In this document: piece after piece, positions 25,230 through 33,193 of the stretch
Position numbering within the stretch: the first letter of the stretch is position 1
Layout of the letters: every line of letters starts with the position of its first letter
Program-made: the position numbers and the translations under genes
The notes under the pieces: generated by a model
Told to the model about the DNA's origin: nothing
Databases searched by the model: none
Seen by the model: only the letters and a program-made list of their open reading frames with translations
Origin: Candidatus Veblenbacteria bacterium
GTDB lineage: Bacteria > Patescibacteriota > Patescibacteriia > Veblenbacterales > UBA10138
NCBI GenBank assembly: GCA_030700105.1
Contig: JAUYKG010000013.1
Location: 1 to 44,604, forward strand
Direction of reading: 5' to 3'
DNA: 44,604 bases

Positions 25230-27518
25230 ATGCCAGCACGCAATCTTATCATCGTGGAATCACCCACCAAAGCCCGGACCATCGGCCGGTTCCTGGGCGC
25301 TGAGTTCGAGGTAACCTCGTCCATGGGGCACGTACGCGACCTGCCCAAATCAAAGTTGGGTGTGGATGTTGAGCACGATTTTGAACCGCAGTACATTGAA
25401 CCACCGCGAGCCAAGAAGGCCATTGCCGAGCTTAAGGCCAAAGCAAAAACTGCCGACACCCTCTACCTTGCCACCGATGAAGACCGCGAGGGCGAGGCCA
25501 TTGCCTGGCACCTGGCCCAACTGCTCGGCCAGCGCTCCTTGTCCATAAAGCGTATTGCCTTCCACGAGATCACCGAACACGCCGTACGCCAGGCGCTGGA
25601 ACACCCCCGCGAGATAGATCTCTCCCTGGTGAACGCCCAGCAAGCCAGACGTGTGCTGGACCGGCTGGTGGGGTATGAACTCTCCCCCTTCCTATGGAAA
25701 AAGGTGGCACGCGGCTTGTCGGCCGGGCGTGTGCAATCTGCCGCCGTGCGGCTAATTGTGGAGCGTGAGCGGGAAATACAAGCCTTCCAAAAGCAGGAGT
25801 ACTGGTCTATTGGTGCCAACTTCACGCGCGGCAACAGCACATTCGAAGCCGCCTTACATGAACTCGATGGCAAACCACTGGATAAGTTCGGGCTCACTGG
25901 CGAAGCGCAAACACACGCCCTGGTAAAAGAACTTGAACAGGTGGCACAATGGTCGGTTACATCCGTGGAAAAGAGAACGAACAAGCGTTCTGCGCTGGCA
26001 CCATACACCACCTCTACCCTGCAGCAGGACGCCAACCGGCGCCTGGGGTTCTCGGCCATGCAAACCATGCTGCTGGCCCAACGCTTGTACGAAGGTATAG
26101 ACCTCGCCGAAGGTTCAGTAGGTCTCATTACCTACATGCGCACCGATTCCACTACCCTGGCGGATAAATTCCTAGGAGAAGTTCAGCAGTTCATTAAACA
26201 GTCTCTAGGTGAAAGCTACGTACGCGGGCCCAAGCGCTTCGTCACCAAATCAAAGAACGCGCAGGAGGCGCACGAAGCTATTCGCCCAACCGACGTCACG
26301 CGCCACCCCGATGGGATCAAGGCGGATATGAAACCACCCGAGTGGAAGCTCTACAACCTCATCTGGCGCCGGGCTGTAGCCAGCCAGCTACCCGAAGCTG
26401 AATTCGAAGGGGTGAGCGCAAACATTGTCGGCGGCCGCGCCTCTTTCCGCGCCACCGGTTCCACTCTGACGTTCGATGGGTTCCTAAAGGTGTGGGAGGA
26501 AAAACGCCAAGATACCATCCTGCCTGCCCTGGAGAATGGGGAAACAGTAAAACTCAGTACGCTTGTGCCAGAACAACACTTCACCGAACCGCCGGCGCGC
26601 TACTCGGACGCTTCACTGGTAAAAATCCTAGAGAGCCACGGCATTGGCCGCCCTTCCACCTACGCCCCTACCATAGGCACCATTATCACGCGTGGGTACG
26701 TGGAGCGCTTCGAGCGGCGCCTTAAGCCCACTGATCTGGCGCTTTTGGTGAGCGATCTTTTGGTAGAGCACTTCCCTGAGGTGGTGGATTACGAATTCAC
26801 GGCTAAAATAGAAACCGAGCTCGACGACATTGCCGAGGGCAAAGCCGAGTGGGTGCCGATAGTACGCGGATTCTACGAACCGTTCAAAGAACACCTTACC
26901 GCCAAGGAAAAGGAGGTAAAGCGGAGCGACGTAATGAAGGAACGCATCATCGGTACAGACCCCAAAACCGGCCAGGACGTAAAGGTGCGCATCGGACGTT
27001 ACGGCCCGTACATACAACTAGGAAGCGGTGACGACAAGGAAAAGCCAAAATTCGCGGCTATCCCCCGCTCTACCACAGCCGACGAAGTCACGCTGGAGCA
27101 AGCGCTGAAACTTTTAGAACTGCCACGCTCCCTGGGTACGGATCCTGAAACCCAGCAAGAAGTGTTAGCTGGCTTCGGTAGATTCGGCCCCTACATTAAA
27201 CGGGGTGAAGGGTACCGTTCGCTCAAGGAAACGGACGATGTGCTTACCATAGGCTTGGAGCGAGCACTCGAGATATTCCGCACCGAACTCCCCAAGAGCG
27301 GCACCATTGCTGTACTGGGTAAGCACCCCCAGAGCGGGGTTGAGATTTCTGTGAAAGCCGGCCGCTTCGGCCCCTATGTTACAGACGGCGAACTGAATGC
27401 CACCGTACCCAAGAACACGGACCCTAAAAGTGTAACATTAGAAGAAGCCGTGGAGCTCCTAACCAAGAAAGCAGCTGCCCCCAAGCGCCCCCGACGAGGA
27501 AAAGCTAGTAGTAAGTAG
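25230..27518 (+). CDS. topA: DNA topoisomerase I
   Basis: Type IA topoisomerase relaxing negative supercoils. ATG at 25230 (MPARNLIIVESPTKA) is chosen over a TTG ten codons upstream. The 762-residue product has the Toprim domain (IVESPTKARTIGRFLG; ATDEDREGEAIAWHL), the central barrel, and the active-site tyrosine Tyr302 in LITYMRTDST. About 180 C-terminal residues hold three topo-C repeats (RIGRYGPYIQ, GFGRFGPYIKRG, KAGRFGPYVTDG). There are no C-terminal zinc fingers, unlike the E. coli enzyme; a basic tail replaces them. A terminator follows. Confidence 0.97.
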   Translation: MPARNLIIVESPTKARTIGRFLGAEFEVTSSMGHVRDLPKSKLGVDVEHDFEPQYIEPPRAKKAIAELKAKAKTADTLYLATDEDREGEAIAWHLAQLLGQRSLSIKRIAFHEITEHAVRQALEHPREIDLSLVNAQQARRVLDRLVGYELSPFLWKKVARGLSAGRVQSAAVRLIVEREREIQAFQKQEYWSIGANFTRGNSTFEAALHELDGKPLDKFGLTGEAQTHALVKELEQVAQWSVTSVEKRTNKRSALAPYTTSTLQQDANRRLGFSAMQTMLLAQRLYEGIDLAEGSVGLITYMRTDSTTLADKFLGEVQQFIKQSLGESYVRGPKRFVTKSKNAQEAHEAIRPTDVTRHPDGIKADMKPPEWKLYNLIWRRAVASQLPEAEFEGVSANIVGGRASFRATGSTLTFDGFLKVWEEKRQDTILPALENGETVKLSTLVPEQHFTEPPARYSDASLVKILESHGIGRPSTYAPTIGTIITRGYVERFERRLKPTDLALLVSDLLVEHFPEVVDYEFTAKIETELDDIAEGKAEWVPIVRGFYEPFKEHLTAKEKEVKRSDVMKERIIGTDPKTGQDVKVRIGRYGPYIQLGSGDDKEKPKFAAIPRSTTADEVTLEQALKLLELPRSLGTDPETQQEVLAGFGRFGPYIKRGEGYRSLKETDDVLTIGLERALEIFRTELPKSGTIAVLGKHPQSGVEISVKAGRFGPYVTDGELNATVPKNTDPKSVTLEEAVELLTKKAAAPKRPRRGKASSK

Positions 27519-27536
27519 GGAGTAGCAAGTAGTATA

Positions 27537-27566
27537 AAGCTCAATCCTTGTTTGGGTTGGCTTTTT
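27537..27566 (+). terminator. topA terminator
   Basis: AAGC-t-CAATCC and GGGTTGGCTT pair with one bulge and one G-T around a six-base loop, followed by TTTTT. It lies just after the topA stop codon. Confidence 0.75.
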
Positions 27567-27589
27567 ATTTATATAAGTCCTTGAACCAC

Positions 27590-27790
27590 TTTGCCGCCCT
27601 GTCGAAAGGCCAGAGCAGAGCGGAAGATGTGCGAGCGCCCGGCAACCGCGTGCTGTGGCGGTTGCGCATAGCGGTTGCCAGCGAGCACAACGAGCACTGC
27701 CTGGCCTGGAGACCGAGGCGGCGACTCTTGCGCCACTTCTCTAGAGAAGTGGCTAACTTAGTGCCGTGGAACCCCCATAGCTAAGGGTAA
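27590..27790. other. Structured, apparently non-coding stretch after topA
   Basis: No credible gene is seen in 27567-28091. This part can fold into a long nested stem: GGCCAG-a-GCAG with CTGC-CTGGCC, then GTGC with GCAC, then GGCAACCGC with GCGGTTGCC. The last motif is partly repeated (CGGTTGCGCATAGCGGTTGCC). Next to it is a perfect 22-bp palindrome GCCACTTCTCTAGAGAAGTGGC (27732-27753). I looked for RNase P RNA, tmRNA and SRP RNA signatures and did not find them. It could be an unrecognised RNA gene or repeat remnants. Confidence 0.4.
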
Positions 27791-27813
27791 TTTAGGCATG
27801 TGTTCCTCAAGGG

Positions 27814-27842
27814 TTGACAAAACTCCTGTTTTGCGCTATGTT
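27814..27842 (+). promoter_or_regulatory. Promoter upstream of the small membrane protein gene
   Basis: -35 TTGACA (27814-27819), 17-bp spacer, -10 TATGTT (27837-27842). It would give a leader of about 240 nt before the ATG at 28092. The leader has further stems, such as CTTCTTTCCC with GGGAGGGGAG and GGCTGC with GCAGCC. The leader might be regulatory or a separate RNA. Confidence 0.55.
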
Positions 27843-28091
27843 TATATGTTATTTGAACTTTAAAAAGTTAATAGTCGTAGCTTCTTTCCCACTCACCTGG
27901 GAGGGGAGGAGGAGCTTATCATAGCTTTTCGTTGGTTCTTGAACTGACGGCTGCTAGTGTATAGGCTCTTGGTCTGTCGCTCGCAAGGGCAAAGGCAGCC
28001 CGCTCCACCCCAGATTAGTGGGAAGGAATTAAATTAAATAAATACATAAAAACTAATCGCGGACCCGTCGATTAACGGGCAAGGAGAAAAA

Positions 28092-28418
28092 ATGGAAAAT
28101 TTCATTAATATTTGGTTCATTGCAAGGATATTTGACGTAATCCAAATTACGTCAGCTATAGTAATGCTAACATGGATATTCCTTGTAATGAAATCTGTTA
28201 GGGATCGAGCATACGATCCTCTCAGGAAACTAATTGAGGACAAATGCTCAGCAACCGCCTTCTTTTTAGCTATCCCGCTATTAGTCTATAGATTTCTCGT
28301 AGTTACCGTGGATGGTCATATATTAAATTGGATGACCATTGTTGCAATTCTACCTATAGGATACGTATATTTCCTCATGTGGAAGGAAAACCGAAAAAAG
28401 AAGCTCACAATGAGTTAA
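28092..28418 (+). CDS. Small membrane protein of unknown function
   Basis: A 108-residue protein with three predicted membrane helices: about 12-34 (DVIQITSAIVMLTWIFLVM), 52-72 (ATAFFLAIPLLVYRFLVV) and 78-96 (MTIVAILPIGYVYFLMW). It has a positively charged tail (KENRKKK). A ribosome binding site AAGGAG is five to six bases before the ATG, and a strong terminator follows the stop, which supports a real gene. The surrounding DNA is more AT-rich by eye than topA or rel, hinting at a different history. No family was recognised. A long structured leader precedes it. Confidence 0.72.
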   Translation: MENFINIWFIARIFDVIQITSAIVMLTWIFLVMKSVRDRAYDPLRKLIEDKCSATAFFLAIPLLVYRFLVVTVDGHILNWMTIVAILPIGYVYFLMWKENRKKKLTMS

Positions 28419-28433
28419 TATCAAAATCTTTTC

Positions 28434-28465
28434 AGGACTCCAAATTAACTTGGAGTCCTCTTTTT
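28434..28465 (+). terminator. Terminator after the small membrane protein gene
   Basis: AGGACTCCAA-ATTAAC-TTGGAGTCCT is a perfect ten-pair hairpin followed by CTTTTT. Confidence 0.93.
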
Positions 28466-28512
28466 ATACCTTGAAAAAAACCGGCTTTTTTGCTAGGGTG
28501 TTCAATAACACT

Positions 28513-29988
28513 ATGGCTACCTTTGAGGACGTAAAAACCCTGGTAAATAAGAACAATCCCGGTGCGGACGTAACTATGCTGGAATTGGCCTACGACTTCG
28601 CCAGCAAGGCCCACGCCGGGCAAAAGCGGCTGGACGGCACGGACTATATTACCCATGCCGTGGAGACCGCCTACACCCTGGCACAGATGAACCTGGACCC
28701 CGATACCATTATGGCCGGCCTTCTGCACGATGTGCCCGAGGATACCGCCGTTACCCTGGAAGAGGTGGAGAAAAACTTTGGGCCCAACGTGGGCAAGCTC
28801 GTGCGCGGCATTACCAAGCTGGGCAAGCTCAAGTACCGCGGGCTGGAACGCTACGCCGAGAACCTGCGCAAAATGTTCGTGGCTATGGCCGAGGACGTGC
28901 GCGTAGTAATTATCAAGCTGGCGGACCGGCTACACAACCTGGAAACCCTTTCCTCCCTGCCGCCAGTAAAGCAACAGCGCATAGCCCGCGAAACCTTGGA
29001 AATTTACGCGCCCATTGCCAACCGCTTAGGCATTGGCGAGCTTAAGGGTAAGCTGGAGGACCTGGCTTTCCGCTACGTGTACCCCAACGAGTACCAGTGG
29101 GTGGTGGAACACACCAAATCCCGCATGGAGGATCAATTGACTTACGTAAACGGGGTAATAACCGAGCTCAAGGAACTGCTTGCCCAGAGCGGGCTCACAA
29201 ACTTTTCCGTACATGGCCGCGTGAAGCACCTCTACTCCCTCTACCGCAAGTTACAACGCAAAGACATGGACATAGCCAAAGTGTACGACCTGGTGGCCAT
29301 AAGGATAATTGTGAATAACGAAGCTGATTGCTACCACGTGCTCGGCCTGCTGCACAATAAGTGGAAACCACTGCCCGGGCGCATTAAAGACTACATTGCC
29401 CAGCCCAAGCCCAACGGCTACCGCAGCTTGCACACCACGGTGTTCGGCGAGGGTGGGCGCATTATAGAGTTCCAGATCCGCGATACAGTAATGCACGACC
29501 ACGCCGAGTACGGTATTGCCGCCCACTGGCACTACAAGGAGAGCAAAGGAACCGAACTCAAGCTACCGCCCGAACAATTAAAATGGATTACCGAACTCCT
29601 GCAGTGGCAAAAGGACATTGTAGATAACGAGCAGTACCTGGCGAGCCTGAAGCTCGACATCTTTCAAAACCGTATTTTCGTGCTCACCCCCAAGGGCGAC
29701 GTTATAGACCTGCCGGAAGAGGCCACACCGGTGGACTTTGCCTACCACATACACTCCGACATTGGTGACCATTGCTCGGGCGCCCGCGTGAACGAAAAAC
29801 TGGTACCATTAGAAACCAAACTCGTCTCGGGCGATTTGGTGGAAATTATTATGGACAAAAACCGCCAAGGCCCGAGCGAGGACTGGCTTAAGTTCGTGAA
29901 AACGAACATGGCACGCGCCCACATTAAGAACTACACCAAAAAAAAGCGCAGTGCCTTCGTAAAGCTGTTTAGCCGCCGCGCCAGCTAA
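28513..29988 (+). CDS. rel: RelA/SpoT family (p)ppGpp synthetase/hydrolase, without C-terminal regulatory half
   Basis: Makes and degrades the alarmone (p)ppGpp. ATG at 28513 (MATFEDVKTLV) is chosen; a promoter TTGAAA-17-TAGGGT sits just upstream. The 491-residue product has an HD hydrolase domain with AHAGQKR, YITHAV and an intact HDVPEDT, suggesting active hydrolysis. A synthetase domain follows (VKHLYSLYRKL, YDLVAIRIIV, PKPNGYRSLHTTV, IAAHWHYKE), then a TGS domain (about 390-455). The zinc-finger/ACT part present in long Rel proteins (about 700 residues) is missing, as often in reduced genomes. A second HD protein of this type lies at 37153-38214. Confidence 0.94.
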   Translation: MATFEDVKTLVNKNNPGADVTMLELAYDFASKAHAGQKRLDGTDYITHAVETAYTLAQMNLDPDTIMAGLLHDVPEDTAVTLEEVEKNFGPNVGKLVRGITKLGKLKYRGLERYAENLRKMFVAMAEDVRVVIIKLADRLHNLETLSSLPPVKQQRIARETLEIYAPIANRLGIGELKGKLEDLAFRYVYPNEYQWVVEHTKSRMEDQLTYVNGVITELKELLAQSGLTNFSVHGRVKHLYSLYRKLQRKDMDIAKVYDLVAIRIIVNNEADCYHVLGLLHNKWKPLPGRIKDYIAQPKPNGYRSLHTTVFGEGGRIIEFQIRDTVMHDHAEYGIAAHWHYKESKGTELKLPPEQLKWITELLQWQKDIVDNEQYLASLKLDIFQNRIFVLTPKGDVIDLPEEATPVDFAYHIHSDIGDHCSGARVNEKLVPLETKLVSGDLVEIIMDKNRQGPSEDWLKFVKTNMARAHIKNYTKKKRSAFVKLFSRRAS

Positions 29989-29995
29989 AACAGCA

Positions 29996-30027
29996 AACCC
30001 GCCAGTTTTTGGTTAAGGAGGCGGGTT
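29996..30027. terminator. Hairpin between convergent rel and parB
   Basis: AACCCGCC (29996-30003) and GGCGGGTT (30020-30027) form an eight-pair stem between the two converging genes. T-richness is moderate on the minus strand only (GGGTTTGCTGTTTT). It probably serves parB and may serve rel. Confidence 0.6.
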
Positions 30028-30056
30028 GGCTACTATGATAGCTTGGCCTGGTAGCA

Positions 30057-30917
30057 TCAGCCACTCATCTTGCGCATAAGCTCCTGCAGCTCTTCAGCCG
30101 AATAGAAGACTATCTCCACCACTCCGCTCTGGGGTGTGCCGCGTATCCTTACCTTAGTACCCAACCTGGCCTGCAGCTGCTGCTCCAAGGCGCGTAGTTC
30201 CGGCGAACCCGGGTGTCTGGTGCGCTCGTGAGTACGCACGCGCACGCTCTGGGCCTTCAGCTCGGCCAGGTGCACCGGCAAACCTTGTCGCACTACCGTG
30301 GTAAAAAATTTTTCCTGCTCAGCCGGGCTTCCCAAGCTCAAAATCACCTTGGCGTGCCCCACAGTTATGCGCCCCTCCCGCAAAGCCTCCTGAATGGTGA
30401 GGGGTAAAGTGAGCAAACGCTCGATATTGGCCACTTGCGAACGTGATTTGCCAACACTCTTAGCCACTTCTTCCTGAGTTAACCCGAACTCGTCCTGTAA
30501 GCGCCTAAAAGCGGCGGCCTCTTCCAGAGGGTTAAGGTCCTGTCGCTGAATGTTCTCTATGAGTGCAAGCTCCAAGTGCTCTTGGGCAGAAACCTCACGC
30601 ACAATGACTGGCACTTCGGAAAGTCCGGCCAGTTTAGCGCCGCGCCAGCGGCGTTCCCCCACCACCAGCTGGTACCGCCCGCCCCCGAGCGGCGCCACCA
30701 CCAACGGTTGGAGCAAGCCGTGGTTCTTAATAGAAGCGGCCAGCTCGGCCAAGGCGACGTCATCAAACTGACGGCGCGGCTGATGGGGATTTGATTCAAT
30801 TAAACTTAACGCCAATTTTTGTGCGGCGGCCACAGGCGCAACTGGATATTCCGGCTCCGCCTTACGGCTGGGGATAAGCGAACTTAAGCCCCGACCAAGT
30901 TGAAAAGTCTTTGCCAT
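30057..30917 (-). CDS. parB: Chromosome partitioning protein ParB
   Basis: CTP-dependent clamp that loads on parS sites and segregates the origin region. The 286-residue product shows the N-terminal ParB/Srx domain (IESNPHQPRR; VVGERRWRGAKLAGL; LALIENIQRQDLNPLEEA) and a helix-turn-helix (FGLTQEEVAKSVGKSRSQVANIERLL). A short C-terminal dimerisation domain closes with VEIVFYSAEELQELMRKM. It follows parA by eight bases. I found no consensus parS (TGTTTCACGTGAAACA) in the window. Confidence 0.96.
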   Translation of the reverse strand: MAKTFQLGRGLSSLIPSRKAEPEYPVAPVAAAQKLALSLIESNPHQPRRQFDDVALAELAASIKNHGLLQPLVVAPLGGGRYQLVVGERRWRGAKLAGLSEVPVIVREVSAQEHLELALIENIQRQDLNPLEEAAAFRRLQDEFGLTQEEVAKSVGKSRSQVANIERLLTLPLTIQEALREGRITVGHAKVILSLGSPAEQEKFFTTVVRQGLPVHLAELKAQSVRVRTHERTRHPGSPELRALEQQLQARLGTKVRIRGTPQSGVVEIVFYSAEELQELMRKMSG

Positions 30918-30925
30918 GTGTATTA

Positions 30926-31699
30926 CTACGAAGAAGTTTCAAACAGTTTAAGGAATTCGCGAGTAAGCGCTTGGTAAGCTTCAGCGCCGCGGGAGTGAGG
31001 GTCGTACACTCCGATCGGCTGCCCATAGCTCGGGGCTTCGGCCAGCTTAATGTTGCGCGGAATCATGGTCTCAAAAAGCTTGTTCGGAAAATTGGCCTTA
31101 AGCTCGTTCACCACGGCACCAGCCAAACGATTCCTACCATCGTACATAGTAACGAACGCGCCCAAAACCTGTAAGCCGGGGTTCAGGCTGTCCTGGACCA
31201 GCCGTATGGTGTTCATGAGCTGGCCCAAACCTTCCAGCGAGTAGTACTCGGCTTGCAGCGGTATGAGTACACGGTCGGCAGCCGCAAGCGCGTTAATGGT
31301 CAAAAGTCCGAGGCTGGGGGGGCAGTCTATCAATACCAAGTCGTACGCGGCCCGCAGGGAGCTTAGGGCCTGGTTTAAACGGTACTCTCTCCCCTCTTCG
31401 CTCACGAGTTCAATGGCAGCTCCAGCCAAATCCGCATGGGCTGGCAAAACCGATAGCCCAGGAAGTTCCGTAACCCGCACCGCTTCGCTGGCAAGCTCAG
31501 GCTGCAATAGTACGTGGTACACGTGCTTGTCCTGCGGTTCCAAGTGCACACCCAAACCAGCTGAAGCATTAGCTTGCGGGTCCATATCCACCACCAGTAC
31601 GCGTTTGCCGGCGCCGGCGAGGTAAGCGGCCAGATTTACGGTGGTGGTGGTTTTACCCACACCCCCCTTCTGGTTCGCCAGTGCTACAGTAAGCGCCAT
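30926..31699 (-). CDS. parA: Chromosome partitioning ATPase ParA (Soj)
   Basis: Walker-type ATPase driving chromosome segregation with ParB. The 257-residue product has the deviant Walker A NQKGGVGKTTTTVNLA, the Walker A' VVDMDPQANASAGLG, Walker B VLIDCPPSLGLLTINAL and the C-terminal region MYDGRNRLA. Length is typical for chromosomal Soj. The -10 of its promoter is 12 bases before the ATG, so the transcript has almost no leader. A presence near the replication origin is possible but not shown; no dnaA or gidA is seen. Confidence 0.97.
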   Translation of the reverse strand: MALTVALANQKGGVGKTTTTVNLAAYLAGAGKRVLVVDMDPQANASAGLGVHLEPQDKHVYHVLLQPELASEAVRVTELPGLSVLPAHADLAGAAIELVSEEGREYRLNQALSSLRAAYDLVLIDCPPSLGLLTINALAAADRVLIPLQAEYYSLEGLGQLMNTIRLVQDSLNPGLQVLGAFVTMYDGRNRLAGAVVNELKANFPNKLFETMIPRNIKLAEAPSYGQPIGVYDPHSRGAEAYQALTREFLKLFETSS

Positions 31700-31711
31700 A
31701 AGTACACCCTT

Positions 31712-31740
31712 AGTATACGGGCGATTACAGGCTTTGACAA
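31712..31740 (-). promoter_or_regulatory. parA promoter
   Basis: Minus-strand -35 TTGTCA (31735-31740), 17-bp spacer, -10 TATACT (31712-31717). Its -35 box overlaps that of the divergent tRNA-Leu promoter. Confidence 0.75.
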
Positions 31741-31762
31741 TTTACGCCTGGCTCACTATGAT
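31734..31762 (+). promoter_or_regulatory. tRNA-Leu promoter, sharing its -35 with parA
   Basis: -35 TTGACA (31734-31739), 17-bp spacer, -10 TATGAT (31757-31762), nearly consensus. The seven bases 31734-31740 provide the -35 for both directions, so one polymerase should exclude the other. Confidence 0.75.
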
Positions 31763-31768
31763 GGGGTG

Positions 31769-31898
31769 TGCTTTAACATATGAGCGAGTGGGCCAAAGGC
31801 GAGCAGGCACAGCCTTTGGCGGGCAGGCAAAAGCTGCCCAGGCGGGCACGAGACACCTCTTTTTGCTCGAGACTCTGTCGAGATAAATTAACAACCTA
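31769..31898 (+). other. Hairpin-rich leader of tRNA-Leu
   Basis: About 130 nt between the promoter and the tRNA 5' end. It contains CCAAAGGC/GCCTTTGG (31793-31819), GGGCAG/CTGCCC (31821-31839) and CTCGA/TCGAG (about 31867-31883). It could be a processed precursor, an embedded small RNA or a repeat insertion. Confidence 0.45.
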
Positions 31899-31983
31899 GC
31901 CGCGGTGGCGGAATTGGTATACGCACACGACTCAAAATCGTGCGCCGAAAGGCATGAGAGTTCGAGTCTCTCCCGCGGCACCA
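31899..31983 (+). tRNA. tRNA-Leu (anticodon CAA)
   Basis: Class II tRNA with acceptor GCCGCGG/CCGCGGC, anticodon stem CACGA/TCGTG with loop CTCAAAA, a long variable arm (CGCCGAAAGGCAT), T-arm GAGAG-TTCGAGT-CTCTC, discriminator A and encoded CCA. It reads UUG codons. Confidence 0.96.
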
Positions 31984-31994
31984 CTACAATACTT

Positions 31995-32029
31995 AAGCCG
32001 TGTTTGTGGCGTTACGCCAAGCACGGCTT
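31995..32029 (+). terminator. tRNA-Leu terminator
   Basis: AAGCCGTG and CACGGCTT form the base, with TGGCG-TTA-CGCCA stacked inside, followed by TT. It lies 11 bases after the tRNA CCA end. Confidence 0.8.
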
Positions 32030-32039
32030 TTAGCTAAAC

Positions 32040-32071
32040 AAAATCACCCCGCCTTGCGGCGGGGTGATTTT
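32040..32071. terminator. Bidirectional terminator between tRNA-Leu and cspA
   Basis: AAAATCACCCCGCC-TTGC-GGCGGGGTGATTTT is a perfect 14-pair stem with T-runs on both strands, between convergent transcripts. Confidence 0.95.
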
Positions 32072-32083
32072 TAGCAACAGCGC

Positions 32084-32281
32084 TTAGGCGCGGTTGACGT
32101 TGATGGCGCGAGGACCCTTATCGGATTCCTCGGTCTCGAACGTAACCTTGTCTCCATCATGCAACTCGTTGAAGGCGACTCCAACGAGAGCGGACGAGTG
32201 GAAGAACAGGTCTTTATCTTGGCCGTCAGGGGCAATGAAACCAAAGCCCTTGTCGGTTAGACGCTTGATTGTTCCAGTCAT
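32084..32281 (-). CDS. cspA: Cold-shock / RNA chaperone protein (CspA family)
   Basis: Single-stranded nucleic-acid binding protein of 65 residues. It shows the RNA-binding motifs RNP1 (KGFGFIAP) and RNP2 (DLFFHSSAL) and the typical end GPRAINV. It is a single-gene unit with a terminator at 32040-32071 and a -10-like TATACA about 12 bases before the ATG. Its role in cold or in general RNA unfolding cannot be told from sequence. Confidence 0.95.
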   Translation of the reverse strand: MTGTIKRLTDKGFGFIAPDGQDKDLFFHSSALVGVAFNELHDGDKVTFETEESDKGPRAINVNRA

Positions 32282-32458
32282 AGTAACTGTGTGTATAGTG
32301 AGTTAATCTGTAAACTGCTATTGGTATTAGGAAACTCGACCAATCTCCGCAACAAAGCTTTATTTACAGGCTTTTACACTACCATAGATACGTAATAATA
32401 GCAAGGGCTGCGCCTGTCCTCAATTTCCACAGGTATATTTCTAAATAAGAATCTAATA

Positions 32459-33031
32459 CTACCTCACCATGAACTCTGTTTCTGGAATAAGGAGATACTC
32501 ACCACCTTCACCCTTATAGCTCTCTTTAAATGATTCAAGGCTTTTTCTAAATTCCTCACTCCAGTGAACAACCACGTTAACAGGCAATAGGCCCAGGCCT
32601 TTGCACCAATCCTCCTCCGGACTAAGAGCATATCGCGCAAGGGCCATTACGCCAGCAGAAGAGCCTGCGTATACTTTGCCGTTAAGGAGTGCCGAGAGTT
32701 CATCTTTGAGGGGCGTAAACGCTTGAATCACCTTATCTACAGAACCTCCCCTAACGTAAATAACATCCGCCACTTTTATTTGCTCACGAAGCGTATCTAA
32801 GTTACTATCTGCAACCATAAAACTCACTTGACGATTGTTGGTGTATCTGGCAAACCGTTCCCTGTCCTCTTGCTCTAGCTTTGGCCACTCGGCCTTTTCG
32901 CGAGCAAAGTAACTTAGGAGAATGGTAGGAATAATGCCAGGCTGAAAGTCCTTCACCCATTCCTGGTAAAAGGCCTTATTGTGTTCATTGGGTAAACCCG
33001 TCTCTCCTCCGTGGAGTATGTACTTTGTCAT
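32459..33031 (-). CDS. Peptidase S51-like (dipeptidase E family) protein
   Basis: Probable intracellular serine peptidase of the PepE/cyanophycinase fold. ATG at 33031 (MTKYILHGG) is preferred over a GTG three codons upstream. The 190-residue product shows the N-terminal strand and glycine turn, the DVIYVRGGSVDKVI segment (typical of S51, where G-G-N binds substrate) and the nucleophile elbow YAGSSAGVMAL with its central serine. A conserved histidine lies downstream in VNVVVHWSEEF. The substrate is unknown. It is isolated on the minus strand between cspA and a divergent C39-like gene. Confidence 0.82.
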   Translation of the reverse strand: MTKYILHGGETGLPNEHNKAFYQEWVKDFQPGIIPTILLSYFAREKAEWPKLEQEDRERFARYTNNRQVSFMVADSNLDTLREQIKVADVIYVRGGSVDKVIQAFTPLKDELSALLNGKVYAGSSAGVMALARYALSPEEDWCKGLGLLPVNVVVHWSEEFRKSLESFKESYKGEGGEYLLIPETEFMVR

Positions 33032-33193
33032 GGGGAACACTGTAAATTCTAACCTGGCTGAACTGGCCTAGTTCCATATTTTATCCAATAAACATTCATA
33101 CACTTTCAATATATCACCCTAAGTATATCAGAGAATGTGAATATCATTTACCTTACCAAAAAATAGGCTCTATTCTGGAACTCCTCCTTATTG

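Noticed and set aside
27548-27784. Open frame of about 78 codons after topA
   Set aside because: It crosses the topA terminator, a long nested stem and a perfect palindrome, has no ribosome binding site, and its product is low-complexity. Structured non-coding DNA explains it better.
27590-28030. RNase P RNA, tmRNA or SRP RNA
   Set aside because: The signatures looked for (GAGGAAAGTCC, tRNA-like ends with a tag frame, the GGAAGCAGCC-type SRP tip) are absent. A diverged form cannot be excluded without a covariance search.
30057-31898. parS sites or a replication origin near parAB
   Set aside because: No TGTTTCACGTGAAACA-like sequence, no DnaA-box cluster and no dnaA, gidA or rpmH gene was seen in the window.
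31742-31984. Minus-strand frame across tRNA-Leu
   Set aside because: It is the reverse complement of the tRNA and its leader; such frames are artefacts of tRNA sequence.
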